Below are positions 16,424-24,335 of a stretch of DNA of 51,407 nucleotides, piece after piece. Position 1 is the stretch's first letter. The number at the start of each line of letters is the position of its first letter. The translations under genes and the position numbers were made by a program. The stretch is taken from contig DJWA01000024.1 in NCBI GenBank assembly GCA_002440905.1, positions 4,580 through 55,986 on the forward strand, read 5' to 3'. This DNA comes from Candidatus Roizmanbacteria bacterium UBA6242 (GTDB lineage Bacteria > Patescibacteriota > Microgenomatia > UBA1406 > GWC2-37-13). The notes under the pieces were generated by a model. The model was not told where the DNA came from. It saw only the letters and a list, made by a program, of their open reading frames with translations, and did not search any database.

Positions 16424-17467
16424 ATGTTTTATCTAAAATACCGCCCGAGAACCATCACGCAGATTGATAACACCCGAGTCCGTGATATTCTAAAAAAAAT
16501 CCTCGATTCCGGAGTCATTCCTCATGCGCTTTTGTTTGTAGGATCAAAGGGTACGGGCAAGACCTCAAGCGCAAGAATCCTTGCCAAGGCAATCAACTGT
16601 ATGGAGAACAAATTTGCCAAAAAGGGTACGGATTTCGAGCCATGCAATAAATGTAAAAACTGCCTTTCAATTGACGTCTCGTCGTATACGGACGTTTTGG
16701 AAATGGACGCCGCTTCAAACCGTGGGATCGAGGAAGTGAAGAATCTTATTCGCGAAGTCGCCTTTATGCCCATGTCCGGAAGATACCGGGTTTTCATAAT
16801 AGACGAAGCCCACATGATAACTACCGACGGATTCAACGCTCTTTTGAAAACCCTTGAAGAGCCTCCCAAATCGGCCGTTTTTATCCTGGCAACTACAAAC
16901 CTTGAGAAAGTTCCGGCGACAATCGTGTCAAGATGCGTGAAAGTAAACTTCGGTCGGGGAAAAAACCTCGACCTTATAAACATGCTCAAAAGGATAGATC
17001 AGAGCGAGGGGCTTGGATTGAATGAGGAAATGCTTTCCGTGATTGCTTCACAGTCTGACTACTCATTCCGCGACGCCGCCAAGCTTCTCGAGGAAGTCGC
17101 CCAACAAAAAATATCCAAAGTCGAAGATCTGGAAACTTTCCTAGGCTTAAGAGGCAGAAGCGACTTGATGGAAATGATTTCTGCAAAAGACCAAAAGAAA
17201 ACGTTTGTTTGGATTTCTGAATTTGCCGAACAGGGCGGTAACTTCAAAATTCTCATTGAGTCGCTACTATCGACGTTAAGGCAGGAACTCCTCATAAAAA
17301 AAGGAGTCATTGACCAATCTGAAGCAAAGACCACCCTAAAAACGTCAGAAGTCACTCGGCTCATAAAATTACTGGTCGAAGCGTATCAGCTGATGAGGTC
17401 GACCCCGATCGAATCCCTTCCGCTTGAAATAGCGATCGGGGAGTTTTACAATGAATTGTCGGTATAA
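16424..17467 (+). CDS. dnaX: DNA polymerase III clamp-loader subunit (gamma-like)
   Basis: This is a 347-residue AAA+ clamp-loader ATPase. Walker A is GSKGTGKTS (about 39-47). A four-Cys zinc module is present (CMEN...CNKCKNC, about 59-80). Walker B is VFIIDEAH, the SRC box reads TIVSRC, and sensor 2 lies in the DAAKLLEE region. The protein stops after the collar domain III, so it is a gamma-length form without the tau tail that contacts helicase and polymerase. It lies 2 bases after ybeY and upstream of ybaB, the classic dnaX-ybaB order. Confidence 0.93.
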   Translation: MFYLKYRPRTITQIDNTRVRDILKKILDSGVIPHALLFVGSKGTGKTSSARILAKAINCMENKFAKKGTDFEPCNKCKNCLSIDVSSYTDVLEMDAASNRGIEEVKNLIREVAFMPMSGRYRVFIIDEAHMITTDGFNALLKTLEEPPKSAVFILATTNLEKVPATIVSRCVKVNFGRGKNLDLINMLKRIDQSEGLGLNEEMLSVIASQSDYSFRDAAKLLEEVAQQKISKVEDLETFLGLRGRSDLMEMISAKDQKKTFVWISEFAEQGGNFKILIESLLSTLRQELLIKKGVIDQSEAKTTLKTSEVTRLIKLLVEAYQLMRSTPIESLPLEIAIGEFYNELSV

Positions 17468-17495
17468 CGAATATTAATAATTAAACAATAATATA

Positions 17496-17759
17496 ATGTT
17501 CAATCCTTTACAGGGTTTGGGAGATTTACAGAAGTTACAACAGCAAGCACAGAAGATGCAGGCAGCCTTGCAGCAGGAGACGGTCGAGGTGGATCGAAAC
17601 GGCGTCAAGGTAACGGTCCGCGGTGACCAGGTTATCATGTCCATAGAAGTCGACGGAATAATTGAAAACCGGATTGCCGAAGCGGTCAATGAAGCCGTCA
17701 AAAAAACTCAGGAATTAGCCGCCCGAAAATTAATAGAAATATCCAGCCAACAGAAATAA
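17496..17759 (+). CDS. ybaB: YbaB/EbfC-family nucleoid-associated protein
   Basis: This 87-residue protein consists of a Gln-rich helix (LQKLQQQAQKMQAALQQE), a beta-hairpin with GVKVTVRGDQVIMSIEVDG, and a C-terminal helix ending in a Lys/Gln-rich tail. It forms a dimer that binds DNA. It follows dnaX by 28 bases, as in many bacteria. A TATAAT motif overlaps its ATG, so it is not a usable promoter for this start. Confidence 0.92.
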   Translation: MFNPLQGLGDLQKLQQQAQKMQAALQQETVEVDRNGVKVTVRGDQVIMSIEVDGIIENRIAEAVNEAVKKTQELAARKLIEISSQQK

Positions 17760-17768
17760 CCAAAACAA

Positions 17769-18701
17769 ATGCTTAAACTATTTTCAGGATCGGCAAACCC
17801 GGCTCTATCGCAGGAAGTTTCCAAACTCCTTAAACTGCCATTGAGCCCGTCCGAAGTCGTTCGATTTGACAACTCAGAGGTCAAGGTGACAATAGGCGAC
17901 AAGGTTAAAAACGACGTCTGCGTCATCATCCAGCCAACCGCCAACCCGACAGACACCCACCTTATGGAGTTATTCTTTTTTGCCGACGCCCTTAAGCGTG
18001 GTCAGGCAAAAGAGATCATCGCTTTTATTCCTTACTTCGGATACGCCAGGCAAAACCGCGAACACCGAACCGGTGAGTCGGTTTCTGTCAATGTCGTGAT
18101 TCGGTTTTTAGAAACGATCGGATTTAGTTCCGTCTACACAGTCACCCTGCACGACGAAGGAACCGAGGGTATTTTCTCAATCACCTTCAAGAACCTATCG
18201 GCCTTCAATATCTTGGGCAAGGAGGTTGCCCATTACCTGAAAAACAACAAGAATACCGAAGAGGTTGCGATAGTTTCGCCTGACCAGGGAGGAGTAGAGA
18301 GAGCTCAAATTTTCGCCGAGAATTTCTTTCATTCGAATAACGTTGATATCGCCGTTATTGAAAAAAGAAGGAACATGGATAAGATCCACGAATCAAAAGC
18401 TCTAAACCTATATGGAGAAGTTAAGGGTAAAACCTGCATACTGATTGATGACATCATCACATCCGGCGGCACTCTTGTTCATGCGGCCGAGTTCTGCATG
18501 AAACGAGGAGCTAAGCGGGTTTTAGCCTGTGTTGTCCACCACGACTTCTCTCCAAATGCGGCAAAAGTATTGGGAAATAGCCCGATTGAAAAGATATTCA
18601 TGAGCAATACGATCGCCTTGAAACCTGGTCAGAAATTTCAATCCCTCAAGGAAGTATCCATTGCGCCTTTAATAGCGGACGAAATTAAAACCCTTCTATA
18701 A
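17769..18701 (+). CDS. prs: Ribose-phosphate pyrophosphokinase
   Basis: This 310-residue enzyme makes PRPP from ribose-5-phosphate and ATP. Recognisable parts are FDNSEVKVTIGD, the flexible-loop region YARQNREHRTGESVSVN, VSPDQGGVERAQ, KRRNMDK, and the PRPP-binding loop LIDDIITSGGTL (about 225-236). The length is normal for class I enzymes. It begins 9 bases after ybaB and probably shares its transcript. PRPP would feed base-salvage phosphoribosyltransferases. Confidence 0.95.
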   Translation: MLKLFSGSANPALSQEVSKLLKLPLSPSEVVRFDNSEVKVTIGDKVKNDVCVIIQPTANPTDTHLMELFFFADALKRGQAKEIIAFIPYFGYARQNREHRTGESVSVNVVIRFLETIGFSSVYTVTLHDEGTEGIFSITFKNLSAFNILGKEVAHYLKNNKNTEEVAIVSPDQGGVERAQIFAENFFHSNNVDIAVIEKRRNMDKIHESKALNLYGEVKGKTCILIDDIITSGGTLVHAAEFCMKRGAKRVLACVVHHDFSPNAAKVLGNSPIEKIFMSNTIALKPGQKFQSLKEVSIAPLIADEIKTLL

Positions 18702-18709
18702 GGAAAAAC

Positions 18710-18738
18710 TTGTTTTTTGTAAGAGCCTATAGTATAAT
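18710..18738 (+). promoter_or_regulatory. Promoter of the frameshifted gene
   Basis: TTGTTT (18710-18715), a 17-base spacer and TATAAT (18733-18738) lie 6 bases before the ATG at 18745. The intact promoter suggests the gene was functional recently, or still is. Confidence 0.55.
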
Positions 18739-18744
18739 ACTCGC

Positions 18745-19298
18745 ATGACTATCGAGAGTATTGGAAACATTGAAGGCATCTATTCTCGTCTCAAAAATCC
18801 AGATCAGCAAGGTCTATTTCAATTTATACTTGAGCATCAATACATCCCTTTCAGCGAGTCCGGATTTAGGAAAAGCCTTCTTCAAGCCCAATCATTTCGA
18901 GACGAAAAAGCAGCTATCGTTTTTCCCAATAATTCTTCAGGTTACCGTGTAGAGCTTAATGACAACCCAACAAAAGAGGCAATGGAACCGACTTTGGCTT
19001 CTACTTTCTAGACAACGGGCACACGTATTTCAGACTACAGCAACCAACATATAAAGGCGAACTCGTCAAATCCGGAGGAATGGACGTGATCAAAGGTATT
19101 CCGGCTTCGAATAAACAGAGAGAGGATTTGGACACTTTAGTTAACGCGCTACAACTGAATCATGATGTCATGGGCCATACTGTGAAGGGCCGATCAGTTA
19201 TTCTTTTCCCAAATAACAAGGCGGGTTTTGTAAGGATGACCTTAAACAGAGGTCAAAATAATAGGGTAATCCACGGTAAGGTCCACTTCAATAAGTGA
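18745..19298 (+). pseudogene. Unknown gene broken by a single-base frameshift
   Basis: Two small open frames join into one coherent protein of about 184 residues if one A is added to the A-run at 18972-18975. The first frame reads to ELNDNPTK and then runs into a stop at 19009-19011. The shifted frame continues as RGNGTDFGFYFLDNGHTYF and on to 19298. The two halves contain a related motif, IVFPNNSSGYRVELN and ILFPNNKAGFVRMTLN, so the protein may be an internal duplication. I do not recognise the family. A real lesion and an assembly error are both possible. The heptamer at the site does not look like a -1 programmed slippery sequence. Confidence 0.6.
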
Positions 19299-19301
19299 GG
19301 G

Positions 19302-19922
19302 TCAGAATCTGTTTCTCCCCTCAATTGCTTTTTTAAGGGTCATGTAGTCTGCGTATTCAAGATTGGCTCCGATTGGGAGACCATACGCAAGTCTCGTGAT
19401 CTTCATTTCTCTTTTTTGAGTTTTTTTTAGCTCCTCCAACTGGTTTTTTATGTATATGGCCGTCGCCTCACCCTCCATGTCTGGATTTGTCGCCAAAATT
19501 ACTTCGGTGATTTCCGGGGACTTTTTGATGCGGACTAAAAGCTCGGAGATTTTTATATCGTCTGGATCGACGTGGTTTAAGGGATCGATTTTCCCGTGAA
19601 GAACATGATAGACGCCTTGATATATGTTTCCGGTTTCAAAAGATAGAAGGTCAAGAACGGACTCGACAACGGTAACAACTCCAAAATCCCGTTTTGCGTC
19701 TTCACAGATCGGACAAAGATCGTTCTCGGTCAGATTAAGGCAGACTTTGCACATTTTGGTTTTAGATTTAAGATCGTTAATGTTTGCCGCAAATTCCTTT
19801 AAGTCCTCGTCAGGAAGTCTTAAGAAGTAGAAGGCTAGCCGGTTGGCGGTTTTTTCGCCAATTCCAGGAAGCCTTTCCATAAAAAGGGCAATTTTTTTTA
19901 AATTATTGGGTAGGGTAGACAT
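19302..19922 (-). CDS. recR: Recombination mediator RecR
   Basis: This is a 206-residue protein of normal length for recombination-repair factor RecR. The N-terminal helix-hairpin-helix region (LPGIGEKTANRLAFYFL) is followed by a four-Cys zinc finger (CKVCLNLTENDLCPIC, about 57-72). A Toprim domain with VVESVLDLL and EVILATNPDMEGEATA comes next, and then the Walker-B-like end RLAYGLPIGANLEYAD. It helps load RecA at gaps together with RecO. Its ATG directly abuts the stop of rnj, so the two form one transcript. Confidence 0.95.
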   Translation of the reverse strand: MSTLPNNLKKIALFMERLPGIGEKTANRLAFYFLRLPDEDLKEFAANINDLKSKTKMCKVCLNLTENDLCPICEDAKRDFGVVTVVESVLDLLSFETGNIYQGVYHVLHGKIDPLNHVDPDDIKISELLVRIKKSPEITEVILATNPDMEGEATAIYIKNQLEELKKTQKREMKITRLAYGLPIGANLEYADYMTLKKAIEGRNRF

Positions 19923-21593
19923 TTAGATCTGTATGGTTTCAACGACGATGAGGGGTTTTCTTCCTTTTGATTTATAGAAGAAATCCTCAAGGGCATTAAT
20001 GACGCTTCTTTTTATCTTCGTCCCGTCCATGGCATTGCCGCCTCGCGGCTTAATGGCCGTTTCAACTATTTTTACGGCATTCTGATAGAGTTTGTCCTCC
20101 TCGCGATCATAAACGAATCCGCGCGATAATATCTTCGGACGTGTCACCAACATTCCTTGGGCATCGACTGTTAGGGCGACAAAGACGATCCCGTCCTGAC
20201 TCAGGGTTTTTCTGTCCCTCAAAACGACGTTACCGATATCGCCAACGCCATACGCGTCGACATAAATATTTTTTGTATCAACCGGTTCTCCCATGGCGAC
20301 GCGGTCCTTCATAAACCAGACGGTTTCACCTTCAGCCAATGCGAAAACCTTATTTTCCTCATACCCGAGCTCGCTAACCAGCTTTTGATACTGCTTCTGG
20401 TGGCGGATTGTACCGCCAATAGGTATAAAGTATTTTGGATTGGTAAATCTTATGAGATATTTCATATCTTCCTGGTTTCCGTGACCTGAAGAATGAAGTT
20501 GGTCGGCGATGTCTGAATACACAACATCTGCCCCCTGGGTAACCAGGTCTTCTATAACCGAGTACACTTCATTCTCATTTCCCGGAATGGGATCAGATGA
20601 GAAAACCACTTTGTCCCCCTGTTTTATTTTTGTATACGGGTTCTGTTTATCGGCAAGTTTTGAAAGAGCGCTACCATACTGACCCTGGCTTCCGGCGGCG
20701 ATGAGACAGACCTTGTTGGGAGGGAGTCTTGGCAGGTCCTCGTCGGTTGCTCGAAGCGATTCGGGGATCGGCAGGTATCCGATTTCGCCAGCTAATTTGC
20801 TGTTCTGCTTCATCGATCGGCCAAGGAACACTACCTTGCGATTGAACTTTATAGCCGCTTCGACACATTGCCTAATTCTTGAAATGTTTGACGAGAAGGT
20901 CGTCATGATAAATTTGCCCTTGGTTTTCCTCATTTCGTCCTCAAAAGTTTTGCCGACGATCGACTCGGAAAGAGTCAAGCCCGGTCTCTCAGACCCCAAG
21001 CAGTCCGACAACAAAGCGGTAATGCCTTCGTGTCCTGCCTTGGTTATCTTGTAAAAGTCGGGTGGCGATCCATAGGGAGGGGTTAAATCAAGTTTGTAGT
21101 CCGAACCGTGGTAAAAAGTCCCAACCGGTGACTTTATGATTATATGGGTCGCATCCGGAATCGAGTGGGTCATCTTGACGAAACTCACCCTAAAGTTACC
21201 CATAGTATATTCCTTATCAAAATCTACCCGATTGACCCTGACGTTTTGGTTATTCTCCTTGAATTTGTTTTCCACAAATACGGAGGTCAATTTACTCGCC
21301 GTAATTTGGGGCCTATTGAGGGAGTCGTAAAGATAGGGGAGAGCGCCTATATGATCTTCGTGACCGTGTGTTAAAAGGATACCCCTGATCTTATCCTTCT
21401 TGTCTTCAAGGTAGGTAATGTCAGGAATGACAAAATCTACGCCGAGCTCCTTCTCCTGGGGAAAACCAATTCCGCAGTCGACAATCAGGATATCTTTCAG
21501 AAGGTCATTCTCGTAGATCTCGTAAAGATACATGTTCTTGGTAACTCCAACTATCCCACCAATCGGCACGAATCTCAGTTTGTAATTATTCAT
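19923..21593 (-). CDS. rnj: Ribonuclease J
   Basis: This is a 556-residue metallo-beta-lactamase/beta-CASP RNase that degrades and matures RNA as a 5' exo- and endonuclease. The zinc motif LTHGHEDHIGALP is at about 74-86, KMTHSIPDATH and GSDYKLD carry further ligands, and the beta-CASP part includes SSNISRI, GRSM and SDPIPGNE, then HSSGHGNQEDM. The C-terminal domain is present. I use the ATG at 21593; the longer frame begins with TTG three codons earlier. It is transcribed with recR. Confidence 0.95.
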   Translation of the reverse strand: MNNYKLRFVPIGGIVGVTKNMYLYEIYENDLLKDILIVDCGIGFPQEKELGVDFVIPDITYLEDKKDKIRGILLTHGHEDHIGALPYLYDSLNRPQITASKLTSVFVENKFKENNQNVRVNRVDFDKEYTMGNFRVSFVKMTHSIPDATHIIIKSPVGTFYHGSDYKLDLTPPYGSPPDFYKITKAGHEGITALLSDCLGSERPGLTLSESIVGKTFEDEMRKTKGKFIMTTFSSNISRIRQCVEAAIKFNRKVVFLGRSMKQNSKLAGEIGYLPIPESLRATDEDLPRLPPNKVCLIAAGSQGQYGSALSKLADKQNPYTKIKQGDKVVFSSDPIPGNENEVYSVIEDLVTQGADVVYSDIADQLHSSGHGNQEDMKYLIRFTNPKYFIPIGGTIRHQKQYQKLVSELGYEENKVFALAEGETVWFMKDRVAMGEPVDTKNIYVDAYGVGDIGNVVLRDRKTLSQDGIVFVALTVDAQGMLVTRPKILSRGFVYDREEDKLYQNAVKIVETAIKPRGGNAMDGTKIKRSVINALEDFFYKSKGRKPLIVVETIQI

Positions 21594-21631
21594 AATCTTC
21601 AAAATTAAAGACCAAATTAAAATGTTTAATG

Positions 21632-21655
21632 TTCCGGCAAATGCTGTAGCCGGAA
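21632..21655. repeat. Inverted repeat between rnj and the sufT-like gene
   Basis: TTCCGGC (21632-21638) and GCCGGAA (21649-21655) form a perfect 7-base inverted repeat with a 10-base spacer in the divergent intergenic region. It could be an operator or, if transcribed toward rnj, a 5' hairpin. There is no T-run on either side. Confidence 0.45.
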
Positions 21656-21696
21656 TGTCTTATAATTTTCATTATATCAGTTGATATACTTTATTA

Positions 21697-22005
21697 ATGA
21701 CAAAAAGAGACGAGAAAGCGGTTATGAAGAAGCTAGAAGAGGTTATGGACCCGGAGATAAATATCTCGATCGTCGACCTAGGTCTCATATACGGAATTAA
21801 CCTCGATAAGGATAAAGTCACAGTTACAATGACCCTTACAACAATCGGCTGTCCATTAATTTCGCTCATAGAAGGAGACATAAAAACCAAGCTCAAAGAG
21901 ATAGGTTTTAAGGAAGAAGAAGTTGTCATCGACCTTACCTTTGACCCGCCCTGGAGCATGGAGAAGATGTCGGAAAAAGCCAAGGCAATGTTAGGAATCG
22001 GCTAA
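21697..22005 (+). CDS. MIP18/DUF59 family protein (SufT/PaaD-like)
   Basis: This is a 102-residue single-domain protein. The signatures DPEINISIVDLGLIYGI (about 18-34), TTIGCPL with the conserved Cys, and the end FDPPWSMEKMSEKAKAMLG are diagnostic for the MIP18 family. Members help assemble or transfer Fe-S clusters. It is expressed from a TATACT box 6 bases before the ATG and is followed after 8 bases by a gene of unknown function. No other suf genes are in the window. Confidence 0.85.
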   Translation: MTKRDEKAVMKKLEEVMDPEINISIVDLGLIYGINLDKDKVTVTMTLTTIGCPLISLIEGDIKTKLKEIGFKEEEVVIDLTFDPPWSMEKMSEKAKAMLGIG

Positions 22006-22013
22006 AAACCACT

Positions 22014-22520
22014 ATGGCAAAAGGCAATATTTTACAAGATACGTTTGAACAGCTTGCAGAACTTGGAGTCTCAACTTCAAAAAAAACCGTCAAATCGGTG
22101 GCTCAGACGTTAAATCCATTAGCAACTCCCGAGAAGTCTGGCGATGACCAGAAGAAAGCGATGATGGAAAAAATCAGGAACCAGAAAAACAACCATACCC
22201 CTTTGGACTTCAAAAGATTGGAAAACCAATACAATAACAACGACTCCAACAAAACAGATGCTCTGAGGCGCCACCTTTTTAATCTGGTTAAGCGAGGTGA
22301 CGAGAAGACCCTTATGGATTCAAGACAAAAAGAAATGCAGAAGAAAAGACAGGAAGCCTATTCGGATTCAGAAAATAAGCGCCGGGAAGATGAAAGGAAA
22401 AGAGCGATGGCGCAAGGAGATAGTCTACCCAAAGGTAAACAGAGAAAAAGTATTTTCTCGCATAAAAAGACTGCAGAAAAGCAACATGCCGAGACCAAAC
22501 CTTCAACCGGCAAGCAGTAA
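22014..22520 (+). CDS. Conserved CPR-type hypothetical, Lys/Arg/Gln-rich
   Basis: This is a 168-residue hydrophilic protein with no membrane segment. It starts GNILQDTFEQLAELGVSTSK and has a central helical region (LRRHLFNLVKR), then a long charged, probably disordered or coiled-coil tail with many KKRQE and KRRED stretches. It resembles a family of unknown function that I associate with Microgenomates (DUF5660-like), but I cannot confirm this. It is co-transcribed with the sufT-like gene. No function can be assigned. Confidence 0.6.
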   Translation: MAKGNILQDTFEQLAELGVSTSKKTVKSVAQTLNPLATPEKSGDDQKKAMMEKIRNQKNNHTPLDFKRLENQYNNNDSNKTDALRRHLFNLVKRGDEKTLMDSRQKEMQKKRQEAYSDSENKRREDERKRAMAQGDSLPKGKQRKSIFSHKKTAEKQHAETKPSTGKQ

Positions 22521-22522
22521 GT

Positions 22523-23026
22523 TTAGAGTCCGCCGGTAACGAATGCTAATTGGGCATTGACCGCGTAATTATATGCTTTTGAGATTGCGGGATCATTTTT
22601 TTGACCGTCAAAAAAAGTATGGAATGATTTGAACGCCTGATGACTCTTCCATAGGTTTATTACGCTATTCCAAGGAGTGAATCCTATAAACGTCTGAACT
22701 TTTTCCAACTCGGTCCTAATGTTATTGGGAATGTCGGGTCGGCTTAATTCAAAAGACATTCTTCCCAATAATTGCGCTCTTCTGATTTCTCCGTTTTTGA
22801 GATGTTCGGTCTTGATACTTTCTTCAGATTCGTAATTACCGATCATATTAAAATCGTCACCTGATATTTTATTTAAGGCAAGTCCGGTCACAAACAGTTC
22901 CTTATCTGGGAAGCCAAACTTAGCCGCGTCTTCCGCTAATTTATAAGCACCCTCTTCATAATATCTTTGCCAATGAACGGGATTCAAATCGTCTTCATCG
23001 GGTCGATATTTTTCTGGTGGCGCCAT
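22523..23026 (-). CDS. Hypothetical soluble protein
   Basis: This 167-residue protein is of unknown family. It is acidic and probably helical, with no signal peptide or membrane segment. Visible stretches include HWQRYYEEGAYKLAEDAAKFG (helical, TPR-like in character) and PWNSVINLWKSHQAFKSFHTFF. I chose the ATG at 23026 (MAPPEK) because a minus-strand TATAAT lies 10 bases upstream; a longer frame begins 8 codons earlier and overlaps that box. It is convergent with the upstream hypothetical gene (2-base gap) and divergent from tRNA-Pro. Confidence 0.55.
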   Translation of the reverse strand: MAPPEKYRPDEDDLNPVHWQRYYEEGAYKLAEDAAKFGFPDKELFVTGLALNKISGDDFNMIGNYESEESIKTEHLKNGEIRRAQLLGRMSFELSRPDIPNNIRTELEKVQTFIGFTPWNSVINLWKSHQAFKSFHTFFDGQKNDPAISKAYNYAVNAQLAFVTGGL

Positions 23027-23074
23027 AAATGCCTTTATTATAACAATCATTTAATGATAGAATATGTTTTGTCA

Positions 23075-23148
23075 CGGAGTATAGCTCAGATGGCTAGAGC
23101 GCAGCGTTCGGGACGCTGAGGTCGTGAGTTCAAGTCTCACTACTCCGA
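23075..23148 (+). tRNA. tRNA-Pro (anticodon CGG)
   Basis: A complete cloverleaf is visible. Acceptor CGGAGTA (23075-23081) pairs with TACTCCG (23141-23147), the D-arm is GCTC...GAGC, and the anticodon stem is CAGCG/CGCTG around loop TTCGGGA, giving anticodon CGG. The T-arm is GTGAG/CTCAC with loop TTCAAGT. The C1-G72 pair and discriminator A73 fit tRNA-Pro. The 3' CCA is not encoded, so it must be added enzymatically. Confidence 0.95.
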
Positions 23149-23163
23149 CATTTTTTAATTCAT

Positions 23164-24312
23164 ATGAGCACCATAACCCAGATCTTCGCCTTACACTTTT
23201 TTAACGACGGGTTTTTGGCAAGCATCGCCCTCTTTTTACCCTTTATTTCCAAGGACCTTGGATTGAGTTTGACTCAGGTCGGATTCCTGGGTTCAATATT
23301 TTCACTCGTTGGAATTCTTTTAGCGCTTCCCATAGGCACCTTAAGCCACCGCGTCGGGGCTATGAAAATTCTCGTCTGGGCAAGCCTTTTTTACAGCCTT
23401 GGATTTATATTGACGGGGTTTTCTACTACTTACCTCGTTTTGGTTGCGGCATTTTTTATAGCCTCTATCGGCTTCGGATCATTCCATACGCCGGCGTTTG
23501 CCGAGGTGGCAACCCTAACGCCAAAACAAAAAAAGGGCCGGGTCATGGGGGACTTTACCGCCTTTGGAGAGTTTGGGCGGGTCTGCCTCTCGGCGTTTAT
23601 CCCGTATATAATAGTTTCGATCGGGTGGAGAAATACCTCCTTTATCTATGCTTTTGGCGCGGCAACGATCTTCATTTTTTTTATCTTCAACCACCTGAAA
23701 AACGGCAAGCCTAAAGTTACCGTTGACCCTCAATTGGGTAACGCATCTTTTCTTGAAATAATAAAAAACCCTAAGCTTGTCCTCGTCCTTTCAATAACTT
23801 TTTTTGACCTCTTGGCATCTTCAGCTCTTTTTGTTTTCCTGCCGTTTCTTCTTATCCATAAAGGCATTAGTCCGTCGGTTCTGGGAGCTTTTACCTCCGC
23901 CTTTTTTATTGGTAATTTAATAGGGAAAATGGTTCTCGGTCGACTTACTGATTTGTTTACCAACACCAAGGTATTTATTGCTGCCGAACTACTTATGGCC
24001 ATATTTATTCTTCTTCTTGCCTATACTGGTTCTATCATTGGGATCATCGTCTTTTCGATAATTCTTGGGTCCTTAACCATGGGAACGGTTCCGATAAGGA
24101 CGACCATGCTTTCAGACCACCACAACGAGAAACACTCGCTTTCAAAAGCCTTTGCGCTTGGTTCCCTAGTCTCATCTATCGCTACCGCAACGGCGCCTCT
24201 TGTTTTGGGATTCATCGCCGACCACTTTGGCATCGTCAATGCTTTCAACGCCACGGTCGTATTTGCGCTTGTAGCGATTGTCCCGGCCGCCGTTCTCCTT
24301 AAACAAAGCTAA
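23164..24312 (+). CDS. Major facilitator superfamily transporter
   Basis: This is a 382-residue membrane protein with about twelve hydrophobic helices in two related halves, as in MFS carriers. A partial motif A follows helix 2 (GTLSHRVGAMKIL) and its equivalent lies in the second half (GRLTDLFTNTKVF). The N-terminus (FALHFFNDGFLASIALFLP) with an Asn-Asp in helix 1 resembles fosmidomycin-resistance-like or sugar-efflux-like members. The substrate cannot be told from the sequence. It starts 15 bases after the tRNA gene and may share its transcript. Confidence 0.8.
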   Translation: MSTITQIFALHFFNDGFLASIALFLPFISKDLGLSLTQVGFLGSIFSLVGILLALPIGTLSHRVGAMKILVWASLFYSLGFILTGFSTTYLVLVAAFFIASIGFGSFHTPAFAEVATLTPKQKKGRVMGDFTAFGEFGRVCLSAFIPYIIVSIGWRNTSFIYAFGAATIFIFFIFNHLKNGKPKVTVDPQLGNASFLEIIKNPKLVLVLSITFFDLLASSALFVFLPFLLIHKGISPSVLGAFTSAFFIGNLIGKMVLGRLTDLFTNTKVFIAAELLMAIFILLLAYTGSIIGIIVFSIILGSLTMGTVPIRTTMLSDHHNEKHSLSKAFALGSLVSSIATATAPLVLGFIADHFGIVNAFNATVVFALVAIVPAAVLLKQS

Positions 24313-24335
24313 ATGCGTTTGCTATACTGATTTAT

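Noticed and set aside
17492..17497. TATAAT overlapping the ybaB start codon
   Set aside because: Transcription from it would begin downstream of the ATG. ybaB is more likely read from the dnaX operon.
18960..19011. Programmed -1 frameshift joining the two halves of the unknown gene
   Set aside because: The sequence around the junction (CCA ACA AAA GAG) is not an X-XXY-YYZ slippery heptamer, and I see no strong downstream pseudoknot. An indel is simpler.
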